The notes under the pieces are model-generated. The model was not told the DNA's origin. It worked only from the letters and a program-made list of their open reading frames with translations, and ran no database searches. From an uncultured Saprospiraceae bacterium (GTDB lineage Bacteria > Bacteroidota > Bacteroidia > Chitinophagales > Saprospiraceae), in contig CALLAG010000261.1 in NCBI GenBank assembly GCA_938002705.1, forward strand, positions 1-14,649: DNA of 14,649 nucleotides, read 5' to 3'. Each line of letters opens with the position of its first letter. Within the stretch, counting starts at the first letter, position 1. Of this stretch, positions 7,101 to 13,194 are shown piece by piece. The translations under genes and the position numbers were made by a program.

Positions 7101-7860
7101 GATGATAATCACAGCTCTTGATGAGACGATCAACTTAGAAGCTGTAAAGATAGGCGATGTCAATCAGAGCCATCTACTTAATGTGAATAAATCAGAATTA
7201 GATTCCAGATCTATAGCTAGCTACAGACTTATTACTACAGAGCATAGAAATGATGACAACAAATTAGTAGTTACATTTATAGCATCTGAAGACATTCATA
7301 TATCTGGATTCCAAGCAGCATTTAATGTAGGGAATTATAATGAGGTAAAGCTTGTCTCAAACCGTCTTGATATTGCAGAACACAATTATCATCTCAAGAA
7401 AGATGAACTTAGAATCGCGTGGTCAAGTCAAAGTCAGCTAATTAAAAGGGACGATGTATTATTCGAACTTGTAATCGGAGAGGAGCGTGGAGCAGCCTAT
7501 ATTGATATTGTCTCAGAATTTCCAAATGAGATATACCATGCACCGGACCTTATTAGTCAGTCTCTTATCATTCAAAAACAAAATGACTTCATAGATGCTG
7601 ATCATACTGTAGAGCTTAGCATCCATCCCAATCCTTTTCATGATGTCGCTAAAGTGCAGATAGTCAGTAAGGAAAAAATAGCGACGAACTATGAATTATT
7701 AGATGTATCTGGTAAAGTAATCAATTCGGAATCTATCCTGTTGGAACAAGGTATAAATGAGATAGATCTTAATCGAACTGCTTTTCCAGGATCAGGCATT
7801 TATTATATAATTATTCATCGAGATCAATCTGTCTTTATAGAAAGGTTCATTATGTTATAA
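4156..7860 (+). CDS. Large modular secreted protein: SprB-like unit, seven 51-residue Cys repeats, dockerin-like and cohesin-like domains, T9SS C-terminal domain
   Basis: A 1234-residue exported protein. Order of parts: signal peptide 1-19 ending NAQ; beta-rich domain 20-210; SprB-like unit 213-280 (YSLDGINYS, then DSDNCTT); seven tandem repeats of exactly 51 residues (about 285-641) of the form C-x-G-x-x-[YF] ... GxYxQxL ... GCDS. First cysteines are C294, C345, C396, C447, C498 and C549; second cysteines run C322 to C628 at the same period. In repeat 7 the first Cys is replaced (N600) and a Cys appears at 594. Next come a beta-sandwich (643-836), a CNA-B or carboxypeptidase-regulatory-like unit (842-893), a dockerin-like pair (896-955; second loop D932, N934, D936, D943), a GDVN turn (1000-1003), a cohesin-like region (about 1034-1125) and a T9SS type A sorting domain (about 1152-1234, HPNPF at 1157-1161). 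It is probably secreted through the T9SS and surface-bound or released. No catalytic domain is recognisable, so an adhesive or scaffolding role is inference. Confidence 0.93.
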   Translation: MRSLITTTLIAYALFLNAQVENGCISIDFETFPDETPASGLILSDQYQDAFGLSFRLEGGGFPVLAQVGGDTAEAFGSAWGNDTPAPGVDIGEFFLTDDGQLSGLSSPAIILDFEIPIDSFAGCILDMDFEEFFIIQALDASGTVILEERIEAGDPGTGDGELTCWGFNLPGCEGSIYSIKYAGFRPASSPGAFGLGMDYFSFCYSGLQIDTETTPVTCDALGSINIFSTTDEVYEYSLDGINYSLNGFFDQLDQGIQVLYVRDSDNCTTTVDVTVELEIEELPDPIFVEEEICNGQSYTYNGEVYTDEGIYHQTLSAANGCDTIWNLTLTVLSTSSEVLSEEICDGETFELNGQNYSVGGVYEQVLNTAQGCDSIIEINLTVNPITEEAIMAQICEGESYSLNSETYVNSGLYSQQLINSFGCDSLLYLELEVQGIISEMVSAQICTGQTYILNNETYTVGGSYTQMLTSESGCDSLINLNLQEIEPTEESVTAQVCEGETFTLNGLSYTSEGTYIQMLTNQAGCDSLLTLVLEYTAPSSGNVSEEVCEGSEVIINGIQYNSAGSYSQSLVSTAGCDSLLNITISLLPTIETCESVIINEGEVFTLNGETYNAEGTYEQLLQSSDGCDSLVIIKIEVLPLSVALVHYDLNDCAAGGTSYDEFVPRYDEVLQCAEITASILNRPSGLTHSCTPGESGSGMCISSDPSCDYQNDSEHRMIFEVEINPTSGPVSISELRFFEKAPIRYQFNTGGTGLNNFPTLYSVTVFRDMTVIYTDEAVNTNRDWTQQSFSFNGLDPFVFDESGTLTVEFLAYCPIGIPSNVSAWDIDELRLSGYCQSDNNRVVGNIMTTRVEPLAMTTIGVESDSGWRYYESDNNGDFAFDTDSDQYAVLIEPVNNNDPLNGVSTLDLIYIQKHILGSQTFEGFTDLIAADINKDDKVTAMDLIELRKLILGVYETFPDNKSWRFLEAGKRYASISDLDDQMIITALDETINLEAVKIGDVNQSHLLNVNKSELDSRSIASYRLITTEHRNDDNKLVVTFIASEDIHISGFQAAFNVGNYNEVKLVSNRLDIAEHNYHLKKDELRIAWSSQSQLIKRDDVLFELVIGEERGAAYIDIVSEFPNEIYHAPDLISQSLIIQKQNDFIDADHTVELSIHPNPFHDVAKVQIVSKEKIATNYELLDVSGKVINSESILLEQGINEIDLNRTAFPGSGIYYIIIHRDQSVFIERFIML
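5023..6078 (+). repeat. Seven coding repeats of 153 bp (51 residues)
   Basis: The repeat phase is fixed: first-cysteine codons fall at 5035, 5188, 5341, 5494, 5647 and 5800, each exactly 153 bp apart, and second-cysteine codons fall at 5119 and every 153 bp up to 6037. No insertion or deletion has occurred in any unit, although the DNA has diverged well beyond recent duplication. The period suggests one compact disulfide-stapled beta unit per repeat, with 28 residues between the paired cysteines. Confidence 0.9.
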
Positions 7861-7961
7861 ATGCTGTCGAGAGAAGTACTAACGCATATGCTGGGTGGTC
7901 TTAAAATTCATCTTACAAAAATCTTTGAAGGAAACAGATTATTAAGTTTATAATTTCATTC

Positions 7962-7983
7962 TCTTTTGGCGTAAGCCAAAAGA
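7962..7983. repeat. Perfect GTAA-loop hairpin, possible dispersed element
   Basis: TCTTTTGGC (7962-7970) pairs perfectly with GCCAAAAGA (7975-7983) around the loop GTAA. It lies in the 272-bp gap between two convergent genes, 100 bp after the large plus-strand gene and about 150 bp after the minus-strand methyltransferase stop. No T tract follows in either direction, so it is at best a factor-dependent or attenuating terminator. A related, less symmetric copy occurs at 8912-8933, on the other side of the methyltransferase. The rest of 7861-8132 shows nothing recognisable. Confidence 0.6.
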
Positions 7984-8132
7984 AGAACTGTATATGGTGG
8001 CTATATTATAGGATACGATCTATTCTTTCTCGAGCAAATGAGCAAGCTAAATAGAGACTCTAATTCATGATTTTCTAATGCAATACGAGATTTTTATATA
8101 ATGTAAATTTTCTCTCATGCTCTCATGCCTAA

Positions 8133-8894
8133 TCATTTCTCTACTACCATACCTATACAATTCCACCGTATCAAATTTCCGTGTCCATCCATTGGTTCAT
8201 TTATTACTATCTCTTCTTTCCACTCTATGATATTGAAGCCTATTTCTTTTATGATATTGGATAATTGACGTGGTGGGTAGTACAGTTTCCAATGTTCTGA
8301 TTTTTTAAAGTTAAGTGGTGATATCATAATTAGTTTTCCAGCTGGTCGCAGAACTCTATACATTTCGTTTAAGCCTACTTTGGGATTTTCTAATCGGTCA
8401 ATTAAGAAACTATTCATTATTAAATGCTGGCTATTATCCCCGAAGGGGAGATTTTCTATTTTTGCTAAACCAAATTTTAAGTTAAGTAGGTGTTCTCCTT
8501 TTTTGGATTGTTGTTCTAAGCCTTTATCAGTCAGATCAATTGAGATTTCTTTGCCTTCTACCCAATATTCATTAGCACGTTTTAGCATTTGATAACTGTA
8601 GTCTATCCCCCAGCAAGCTGATTTTGGGTACTGTATTGCCAAGCTTGCGATCCACCTTCCCACACCACATCCCAGTTCCAGGATATTGTTTTTCTTATCT
8701 CTTGGATAATGTTTTTCTGCAAAATCATAGATTGGCTGAAAAGGGTATCTACCCCATAACTCATCAGCTATGTGTAATGCTGATTGTCGTACAACCATCT
8801 CATGATAACGTTCATAGATATCCTGTTGGAATTCAAGTTCTGTTTTTTGATGGAAGAATGGAATTCCCTTTCGTCTATATATCAAATCTTGCAT
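8133..8894 (-). CDS. Class I SAM-dependent methyltransferase, substrate unknown
   Basis: A 253-residue cytosolic enzyme with the Rossmann-like methyltransferase core. Motif I is ILELGCGVGRW (71-81), the glycine-rich SAM loop. The acidic residue binding the ribose is D98 in GIDYS (96-100). The LPFGDN stretch (149-154) corresponds to the 'lPF.d..fD' segment of Methyltransf_11/25 proteins, and LRPAGKLIMISP (182-193) is the usual strand 5 region. An N-terminal helical extension of about 65 residues, rich in aromatic and charged residues, probably helps define the substrate. Nothing near it reveals the acceptor: the neighbours are a large secreted protein and a broken permease. The ATG at 8894 is the natural start. 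The Pfam-level family is clear and the reaction is not. Confidence 0.88.
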   Translation of the reverse strand: MQDLIYRRKGIPFFHQKTELEFQQDIYERYHEMVVRQSALHIADELWGRYPFQPIYDFAEKHYPRDKKNNILELGCGVGRWIASLAIQYPKSACWGIDYSYQMLKRANEYWVEGKEISIDLTDKGLEQQSKKGEHLLNLKFGLAKIENLPFGDNSQHLIMNSFLIDRLENPKVGLNEMYRVLRPAGKLIMISPLNFKKSEHWKLYYPPRQLSNIIKEIGFNIIEWKEEIVINEPMDGHGNLIRWNCIGMVVEK

Positions 8895-8911
8895 GAGTAA
8901 ACTATTTATAT

Positions 8912-8933
8912 TCTTCTGTCGTAAGCGAAAGTA
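8912..8933. repeat. Degenerate second copy of the GTAA-loop element
   Basis: TCTTCTGTC-GTAA-GCGAAAGTA matches the hairpin at 7962-7983 at 17 of 22 positions by hand count, with the loop and flanking C/G intact but several stem pairs lost. It lies in the leader of the methyltransferase gene, 18 bp before its start codon. Whether it is a relic of the same mobile hairpin family or chance cannot be decided from two copies. Confidence 0.35.
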
Positions 8934-9036
8934 ATAATAAATTGGACTTAGTATACTTATGTGGTGTAGTCGAGTCTTATCAATATTGCGATAAGTTTGT
9001 TACCTGTCCCTTTTATGTTTATCTCTTGTATTAGTT

Positions 9037-9349
9037 TTACTTATAGGTTTGTACTGCTTGTAAACAGAATCCTACTATATCTAATGCGATGATAACGTTT
9101 CACTCTATCAGTTGTATACTGTTTTAATAACAGTGTCAAAAGTGTAAGTGTATGTAACAAGAAACCAGATAAGGCTATAAATTTATTGCTTTTGATTTCT
9201 TTATATAATTTAAAACTTATATAGTTGACTACTGCAAATATTAATAAAAAACCAACACTTCCTGCTGTAGATATGCTTTCTAACTTTAGGATGTTTATGA
9301 ATACCAATGTAGCAATGACAGTAATGAGTAATCCAATAGGTTGATTCCA
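9037..9349 (-). pseudogene. C-terminal remnant of an APC-family amino acid permease, frameshifted
   Basis: The minus strand encodes the last transmembrane helices of what looks like an APC (amino acid-polyamine-organocation) permease: QPIGLLITVIATLVFINIL, then LESISTAGSVGFLLIFAVVN, then FIALSGFLLHTLTLLTLLL. The order 'Gxxxtxxxxxxfxxil-LexIxxxGSxgFLLxFaxVN' is typical of helices 10-11 in that family. A TAG stop (9350-9352) ends the frame upstream, and no N-terminal two-thirds is present. After KQYTTDRV the frame goes off into basic non-membrane sequence. In the next frame, NVIIALDIVGFCL continues as a final helix and stops at 9037. Dropping one A from the AAA run at 9098-9100 restores a continuous reading. 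The gene is thus both truncated and frameshifted and certainly inactive. An intact 88-residue protein from a TTG at 9307 is not credible. Confidence 0.75.
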
Positions 9350-9352
9350 CTA

Positions 9353-9726
9353 TTGAAAGTTAGTGAATTTATTTCAAAGGATTAAAGTCCCTTATAGGCA
9401 AGTTTGAAAGCGTCTGTATTGTCTTTTCGAAAGTCAGTGATTGTTTAATAGCTTAGCTTCGGCATACCTGTCAGCCACCATAGCTCGATATTGATCATAC
9501 ATATTTTAGATAATAATCTGCAAGATCTGATTTTATGCAAGTATCCGTAAATATAGATTCCGGTAAGTGTAGAATATTTTCAAGTGATTTATGGCATGTC
9601 ACCAACTGATGTAAAAATTATGTTTGGTAAATATTCTTAAGAGTTTTTTGCTACATGAGCAGTATCTTATATCAGTGGACAGTAAAATGATTTCTATTGC
9701 GTTTGGTTGAGTATGTTGTTGATATA
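9353..9726. other. Non-coding stretch without recognisable genes
   Basis: I see no convincing ORF, RNA gene or permease homology here on either strand. It lies between two broken genes and is probably decayed coding sequence. An exact TAnnTTTG match (TATGTTTG) occurs at about 9618-9625 but has no -33 partner and no gene downstream on the plus strand, so I do not call a promoter. Confidence 0.5.
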
Positions 9727-9772
9727 GGAACACAAATGTAACAGCTTGTGAAGGCCATGACATTTGTGTTCC
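9727..9772. repeat. 13-bp perfect inverted repeat next to the T9SS-domain fragment
   Basis: GGAACACAAATGT (9727-9739) and ACATTTGTGTTCC (9760-9772) are exact inverted copies around a 20-nt loop. The structure lies 13 bp beyond the stop of the minus-strand fragment ending at 9786, the usual place for a terminator hairpin. The T-rich run (ATATTTTTCTATTTT) follows on the plus-strand side, however, so as an intrinsic terminator it would work only for plus-strand transcription. It could instead be a relic mobile-element end. Confidence 0.6.
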
Positions 9773-9785
9773 ATATTTTTCTATT

Positions 9786-10292
9786 TTAATTCAAAATCAC
9801 TTTTCTGACTACAATTGCCCCGTCGCGAGTTTCAACATTAACAAAGAAGATAGAGGAATCTTTTGGTAAGTTAATATTAGTAGACGTAATAGGTGTATCA
9901 TATATGTAGCTTGCCACCAAGCTACCAAGAACATCATATATTTTAATTGTAGCAATAGGACTGCTCTTTTTGGAAGTAACTACAATTGCTCCATTCGTAG
10001 GATTTGGATGTACCTCAATGCTATCATCATCTGTTAAATTGGGAATTGAAGAAATCAAGTCCTCCAACCGTAGTTCAAATGTTGAAGACACATCCATAAG
10101 CCCTGTTTTCACATATGCAATTCCATTTTTATCATCAGGTGCATAATACCAACCAGATTCTGCTGCTAGCCATTCCGTTAACGTCGTGTACTCTTGCATT
10201 GTAGTACCATCTACCTTCACTAATGCAGGCTTAGCTAAACTATGCACTTGGAACACATTATTTCTATCTTGTAATTTCCCATCATACTCTCC
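9786..10292 (-). pseudogene. C-terminal fragment of a secreted protein with T9SS sorting domain
   Basis: The frame is open from about 10292 to the stop at 9786. The first usable start is a GTG at 10254-10256, giving 156 residues with no signal peptide. Residues upstream of that GTG (GEYDGKLQDRNN) continue the same fold, so the true N-terminus is missing. Numbered from the GTG, residues 1-65 form a beta-rich unit (HSLAKPALVKVDG, ESGWYYAPDDKNGIAYVKTG) that recalls the distal beta-sandwich of GH31-like glycosidases, a weak resemblance only. Residues 80-156 are a T9SS type A C-terminal domain (EVHPNPTNG, then IKIYDVLGSLV, then VVRKVILN). A protein that needs Sec export before T9SS sorting cannot function without a signal peptide, so I call it a pseudogene. 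Its 5' end abuts a transposase fragment, which explains the truncation. Confidence 0.75.
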
Positions 10293-10443
10293 ACACCTCC
10301 ATACCTCCGTATTTCTTCCGCCAGTTGTAGAAAGTGCCCTTATTAATACCTAACTCTCTACTGATCTGTTCTACAGATCTTCCTGACTCATTTTCCTTGA
10401 GTGCCTTTATTATTTGGCTCTCTGTAAACTTTGTTTTCTTCAT
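10282..10443 (-). pseudogene. IS3-family OrfA transposase, N-terminal fragment
   Basis: From ATG at 10443 the minus strand reads 53 codons to a TGA at 10282. Residues 1-50 are an IS3-type (IS2/IS407-like) OrfA N-terminus: MKKTKFTESQIIKALKENES, then a helix-turn-helix ending in GINKGTFYNWRKKYGGMEV. In intact OrfA proteins the GG..V segment continues into a leucine-zipper-like region of about 40 more residues. Here the homology stops at about codon 50 and the sequence passes into the neighbouring T9SS fragment. No OrfB is present. The short ORF is missing from simple length-filtered gene lists. Confidence 0.85.
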
Positions 10444-10691
10444 AACAGCTTAAATTTATAAAATTTGTTCATTTTTAAACTGTCTTATTTTTACGCAAGG
10501 CTACAATACCATGAGTTCTAATCGGGTTGATAGTTGGAAAAAATCTCAGGAGGCAATGAAAGTAATGTGTCTTCAAGACTTTATGCTTTTATTGAGGGCT
10601 GGCAAAATTCACTTGCTATTTCTTATAATTGGAAATTATGTGCTTTTCTTGTGGGTCAGTATTCGCTTGTAGCTAATGAATCATTGATATA
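10444..10691. other. Gap holding a possible IS end; otherwise unrecognised
   Basis: On the minus strand, TAAGACAGTTTAAAAATGAAC (complement of about 10467-10487) precedes the OrfA fragment at the distance expected for the left end of an IS3 element, but no partner end is available for comparison. A plus-strand frame of about 86 codons from a TTG at 10534 overlaps the 3' end of the 580-residue gene and looks unlike a real protein. I see nothing else here. Confidence 0.35.
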
Positions 10692-10720
10692 TGGAAGCTG
10701 CGGCGATGGCAGAGCTTCCA
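10692..10720 (-). terminator. Hairpin downstream of the 580-residue secreted protein gene
   Basis: TGGAAGCT (10692-10699) and AGCTTCCA (10713-10720) form a perfect 8-bp stem with a GC-rich 13-nt loop. It starts about 20 bp beyond the stop at 10739. No T tract follows on the minus strand, so termination would be imperfect or factor-assisted. Confidence 0.5.
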
Positions 10721-10738
10721 TTATTTCACATGTTACAT

Positions 10739-12481
10739 TCAGTTTCCTTTTACTATCTTCTGAACAGATATTCCATGACTTGATGTTATTTTGATAAAAT
10801 AAATACCTGTTGCTAAATTCGACAAATCAATTACTTGCTGATTATCGTTTGAACTCTGTACCAATTCTCCATTGATATCAAAAACCGATTTTTCAATTAT
10901 GTCAATTTTAGTGTCAATTTTGAGTAAACCTTTTGTAGGATTTGGAAACAAGTCTACTTTTATCTCAGGCTCTGACTCATATGTAGATGTAGACCGTTCT
11001 ACAATCTCCACTTTAACCAGCGAAGCACCGCCAGCAAAGTAGATGTTACCTTCTTCATCAATAATATTATTATTGCCTGCATCGTAAAATGGATCGTCTA
11101 GAAATGTGCCTTCAGGTCCTAACAAATATCTAAAATTCAAATCGCCAGTATCCCAATCGAGCCCGTAATAATAATAATTACAGTCTTCTTCTTTCCCGCT
11201 GCAATAAACTGTATTCGAACCTTTGCTATAGGTAAGAACTCCATTCATGTTTATTTCATCATTCACCCAACTTATTTCAAATTGATTCAATTCTGTATTC
11301 CAATTTAGTTTTTGAACCCCTTTAAAATTATTACAGTCGTAACCAAGGAACCCGTTAAATTGAGCAATAGCTACATCGTAGCCATAAACAGATGGTGAAT
11401 TTTCTATTGACTGAAATGTATTACTAAATGATTCTGCAGCAGGTAGTTGTATTGAACCGGCAAAACGAATATTCATTCCTGGAATACCTTGCCAATCGTC
11501 AGGGATTTCCCTCCAGAAGGCAACCAGATTGTTCTGATTATGTCCATCAGACATTATGACGAGTTGATCATTCCCTTCACCCCAGCCCATAAGGGTGGGG
11601 GTTGTACCACTCCCTTCTGCAAATGTTCCAACAGGGCCGTCTCCGACAAAATCATAAGGGACTTGCCAATCAATCGAAAGATCTTGTCCGTTCCAACCAA
11701 ACTTAATCAATCGCTTATTCGTGGTGATGTAAAATGAATTATTTTCATCAATTGGAAAAGCATTGTGATTCGTTATTTCATCAGCCGTCGTACTAAATCT
11801 TAGGGTATCCAATAATTGGAAGTCTTGCGATATGATTCCAACTGTTCCATAACCTTCGTCTATATTGTTGTCACTATTGAAAACTAAATCTCCGTTATAA
11901 TTTATACTGTAATGTTGCACTCTATTAATTCCATAGTCCCCAAAATTGAAAGTATCTAATACTATGATGTCAGAAAATATATCTGTAGTATCTGCATCCG
12001 ACAGCTTAAATAGTCTTGTATATTGGTTATTTGAAGGATTATACTTAGGATCATAGGTAAACCATACTTTGTTTTTTGTCAATAGGAAATTCCATCCAAA
12101 GCTCTGAAAAGGATCAAAATCAATCCGCAAGCTATCAACAGTAACAATCTCATCACCCAAATCGACAAACTTAAATACGTGGGTAGAGTTGGAATAAAGT
12201 AATGCTCTATTACCGTTTTCATATTTCTCAGTCATGTACACCCAAGGGGAAGTTCCTCCTTGTATATTGCCCTTAAATACAGTTCTTAAACTATCTCCAT
12301 CAAATGGACCTTTGATGCAGGTGGAGGATTGTGCATAATTATTCATGTGATAGATAGGCCATGGAGAATCTGCCAAAAAAGTATTTTGTGGAGGTTCGAT
12401 TGGGCAAATCTGTCCTTTAACCTCATTTGTAAATAGTATTAGCACTAATAGAAATGCTGAAATATTTTGGAGTCTTTCCAT
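10739..12481 (-). CDS. Secreted beta-propeller-like protein with T9SS C-terminal sorting domain
   Basis: A 580-residue protein. Residues 1-24 are a signal peptide (hydrophobic 8-18, ending EVKGQ), followed by mature sequence starting near ICPIEPP. The central 450 residues are beta-rich with no catalytic motif that I recognise. Repeating stretches such as 'xxLxxFGWNGQDLSIDW', 'VQKLNWNTELNQFEISW' and 'EGNIYFAGGASLVKVEI' look like propeller blades of the PQQ/Kelch kind, an assignment by pattern only. Residues from about 505 form a T9SS type A domain: VDLFPNPTKG (509-518), VFDINGELVQSS, IDLSNLATGIYFIKI and a final VQKIVKG. The protein is therefore predicted to cross the outer membrane by the T9SS. 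The gene lies 53 bp downstream of a Crp/Fnr-type regulator, with an FNR-like palindrome in the gap, so it is a likely target of that regulator. Ligand or substrate unknown. Confidence 0.9.
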   Translation of the reverse strand: MERLQNISAFLLVLILFTNEVKGQICPIEPPQNTFLADSPWPIYHMNNYAQSSTCIKGPFDGDSLRTVFKGNIQGGTSPWVYMTEKYENGNRALLYSNSTHVFKFVDLGDEIVTVDSLRIDFDPFQSFGWNFLLTKNKVWFTYDPKYNPSNNQYTRLFKLSDADTTDIFSDIIVLDTFNFGDYGINRVQHYSINYNGDLVFNSDNNIDEGYGTVGIISQDFQLLDTLRFSTTADEITNHNAFPIDENNSFYITTNKRLIKFGWNGQDLSIDWQVPYDFVGDGPVGTFAEGSGTTPTLMGWGEGNDQLVIMSDGHNQNNLVAFWREIPDDWQGIPGMNIRFAGSIQLPAAESFSNTFQSIENSPSVYGYDVAIAQFNGFLGYDCNNFKGVQKLNWNTELNQFEISWVNDEINMNGVLTYSKGSNTVYCSGKEEDCNYYYYGLDWDTGDLNFRYLLGPEGTFLDDPFYDAGNNNIIDEEGNIYFAGGASLVKVEIVERSTSTYESEPEIKVDLFPNPTKGLLKIDTKIDIIEKSVFDINGELVQSSNDNQQVIDLSNLATGIYFIKITSSHGISVQKIVKGN

Positions 12482-12514
12482 AACTGAAAATTACGTATTT
12501 CTCTTCTATCTAAC

Positions 12515-12532
12515 AATTGATATATATCAATT
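12515..12532. promoter_or_regulatory. Perfect 18-bp palindrome containing an FNR-type box
   Basis: AATTGATATATATCAATT is its own reverse complement. Its core TTGAT-ATAT-ATCAA equals the FNR consensus TTGAT-N4-ATCAA. It lies 2 bp past the stop of the adjacent Crp/Fnr-family regulator and is centred 42.5 nt before the ATG of the 580-residue gene. A weak promoter-like pair on the minus strand (TTG overlapping the palindrome edge, N20, TAATTTTC) lies between it and the ATG. That would put the box over the -33 element. Confidence 0.65.
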
Positions 12533-12534
12533 AA

Positions 12535-13101
12535 TCATGTTGGATTTCTGATACGACTCAATGTTTCTGATGTCACACCGAGGTAGGAGGCAATACTTTT
12601 TAGACTTGCTCGCTTAATTATTTGTGGATGTTCATTTAGTAAAATTTCATATTTTTCTCTTGCAGAGTTCATTCTTAAAAAGGGAGAAATTTCTGCCATA
12701 TTGATTAATGCTTCTTCTAATAGTTGTCTACCAACTAAATTAAACTCTGGATATTTTGTGTAGAGCATCATCAGATCTTTGTAAGAAAGCATAAGTACTT
12801 TAGAATTTTCAATAGCTCTGATTGACATGAAGGCTGGTGCTTGTTTGAGGAAAGATCGAACACCAACCACAATTTCGTTCTCCTTCCAAAACCAATTAAT
12901 ATATTCTTTATCGTTTTCATGATGAATACCTTCAAAAAGTCCATTCATTACAAATCCTATAAATTGATTTATCTCTCCTTTTTTTAAATAATATTGTCCT
13001 CTCGAAAATTCTTTTTGTATCAAAACTGATTGCAAATCAGAGAAGAAGCTATCAGATAATTGATTAAAACTTGATAGATTTTTTAGTGATTCTAAGTTCA
13101 A
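12535..13101 (-). CDS. Crp/Fnr-family transcriptional regulator
   Basis: The 188-residue protein has an N-terminal cyclic-nucleotide-binding-type beta-roll (about 15-115; EFSRGQYYLKKGEINQFIGFVMNGLFE at 31-57 is the 'f.kGe.l.k.g.....~fi..G' region). A dimerisation helix follows, then a short C-terminal helix-turn-helix (about 165-186). The recognition helix reads SETLSRIR with E179, S182 and R183, the same E-x-x-S-R contacts that let FNR read TTGAT half-sites. It contains no cysteine at all, so it cannot carry FNR's oxygen-sensing Fe-S cluster, and the GE...RxA residues of cAMP-binding Crp are not evident. The signal is therefore unknown. The length is normal for Bacteroidota members, which often end soon after the HTH. 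The apparent start is TTG at 13101; no in-frame ATG lies nearby. It probably controls the downstream secreted-protein gene through the palindrome at 12515-12532. Confidence 0.88.
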   Translation of the reverse strand: MNLESLKNLSSFNQLSDSFFSDLQSVLIQKEFSRGQYYLKKGEINQFIGFVMNGLFEGIHHENDKEYINWFWKENEIVVGVRSFLKQAPAFMSIRAIENSKVLMLSYKDLMMLYTKYPEFNLVGRQLLEEALINMAEISPFLRMNSAREKYEILLNEHPQIIKRASLKSIASYLGVTSETLSRIRNPT

Positions 13102-13194
13102 GATGTTGGTTTTAATTGAATGTAACGGATGATGATATCGATCGTCTCTGTGAGGAACGAACAGATATGATCTGATATCTAGTGTTATACAGAG

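Noticed and set aside
8436..8452. Extra copy of the CCCGAAGGG palindrome
   Set aside because: ATCCCCGAAGGGGAGAT lies inside the methyltransferase gene and encodes its conserved LPFGDN motif. The resemblance is due to coding constraint.
9041..9307. Intact 88-residue membrane protein from TTG at 9307
   Set aside because: The homology-like sequence continues upstream of the TTG and shifts frame downstream, so it is a permease remnant and not a separate gene.
10250..10257. GGAACACA shared with the inverted repeat at 9727-9772
   Set aside because: An 8-bp match inside coding sequence is too short to support target-site or element-end duplication.
10534..10794. 86-codon plus-strand frame with TTG start
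   Set aside because: Its end overlaps the T9SS domain of the opposite-strand 580-residue gene, the start is poor, and the composition is not protein-like.
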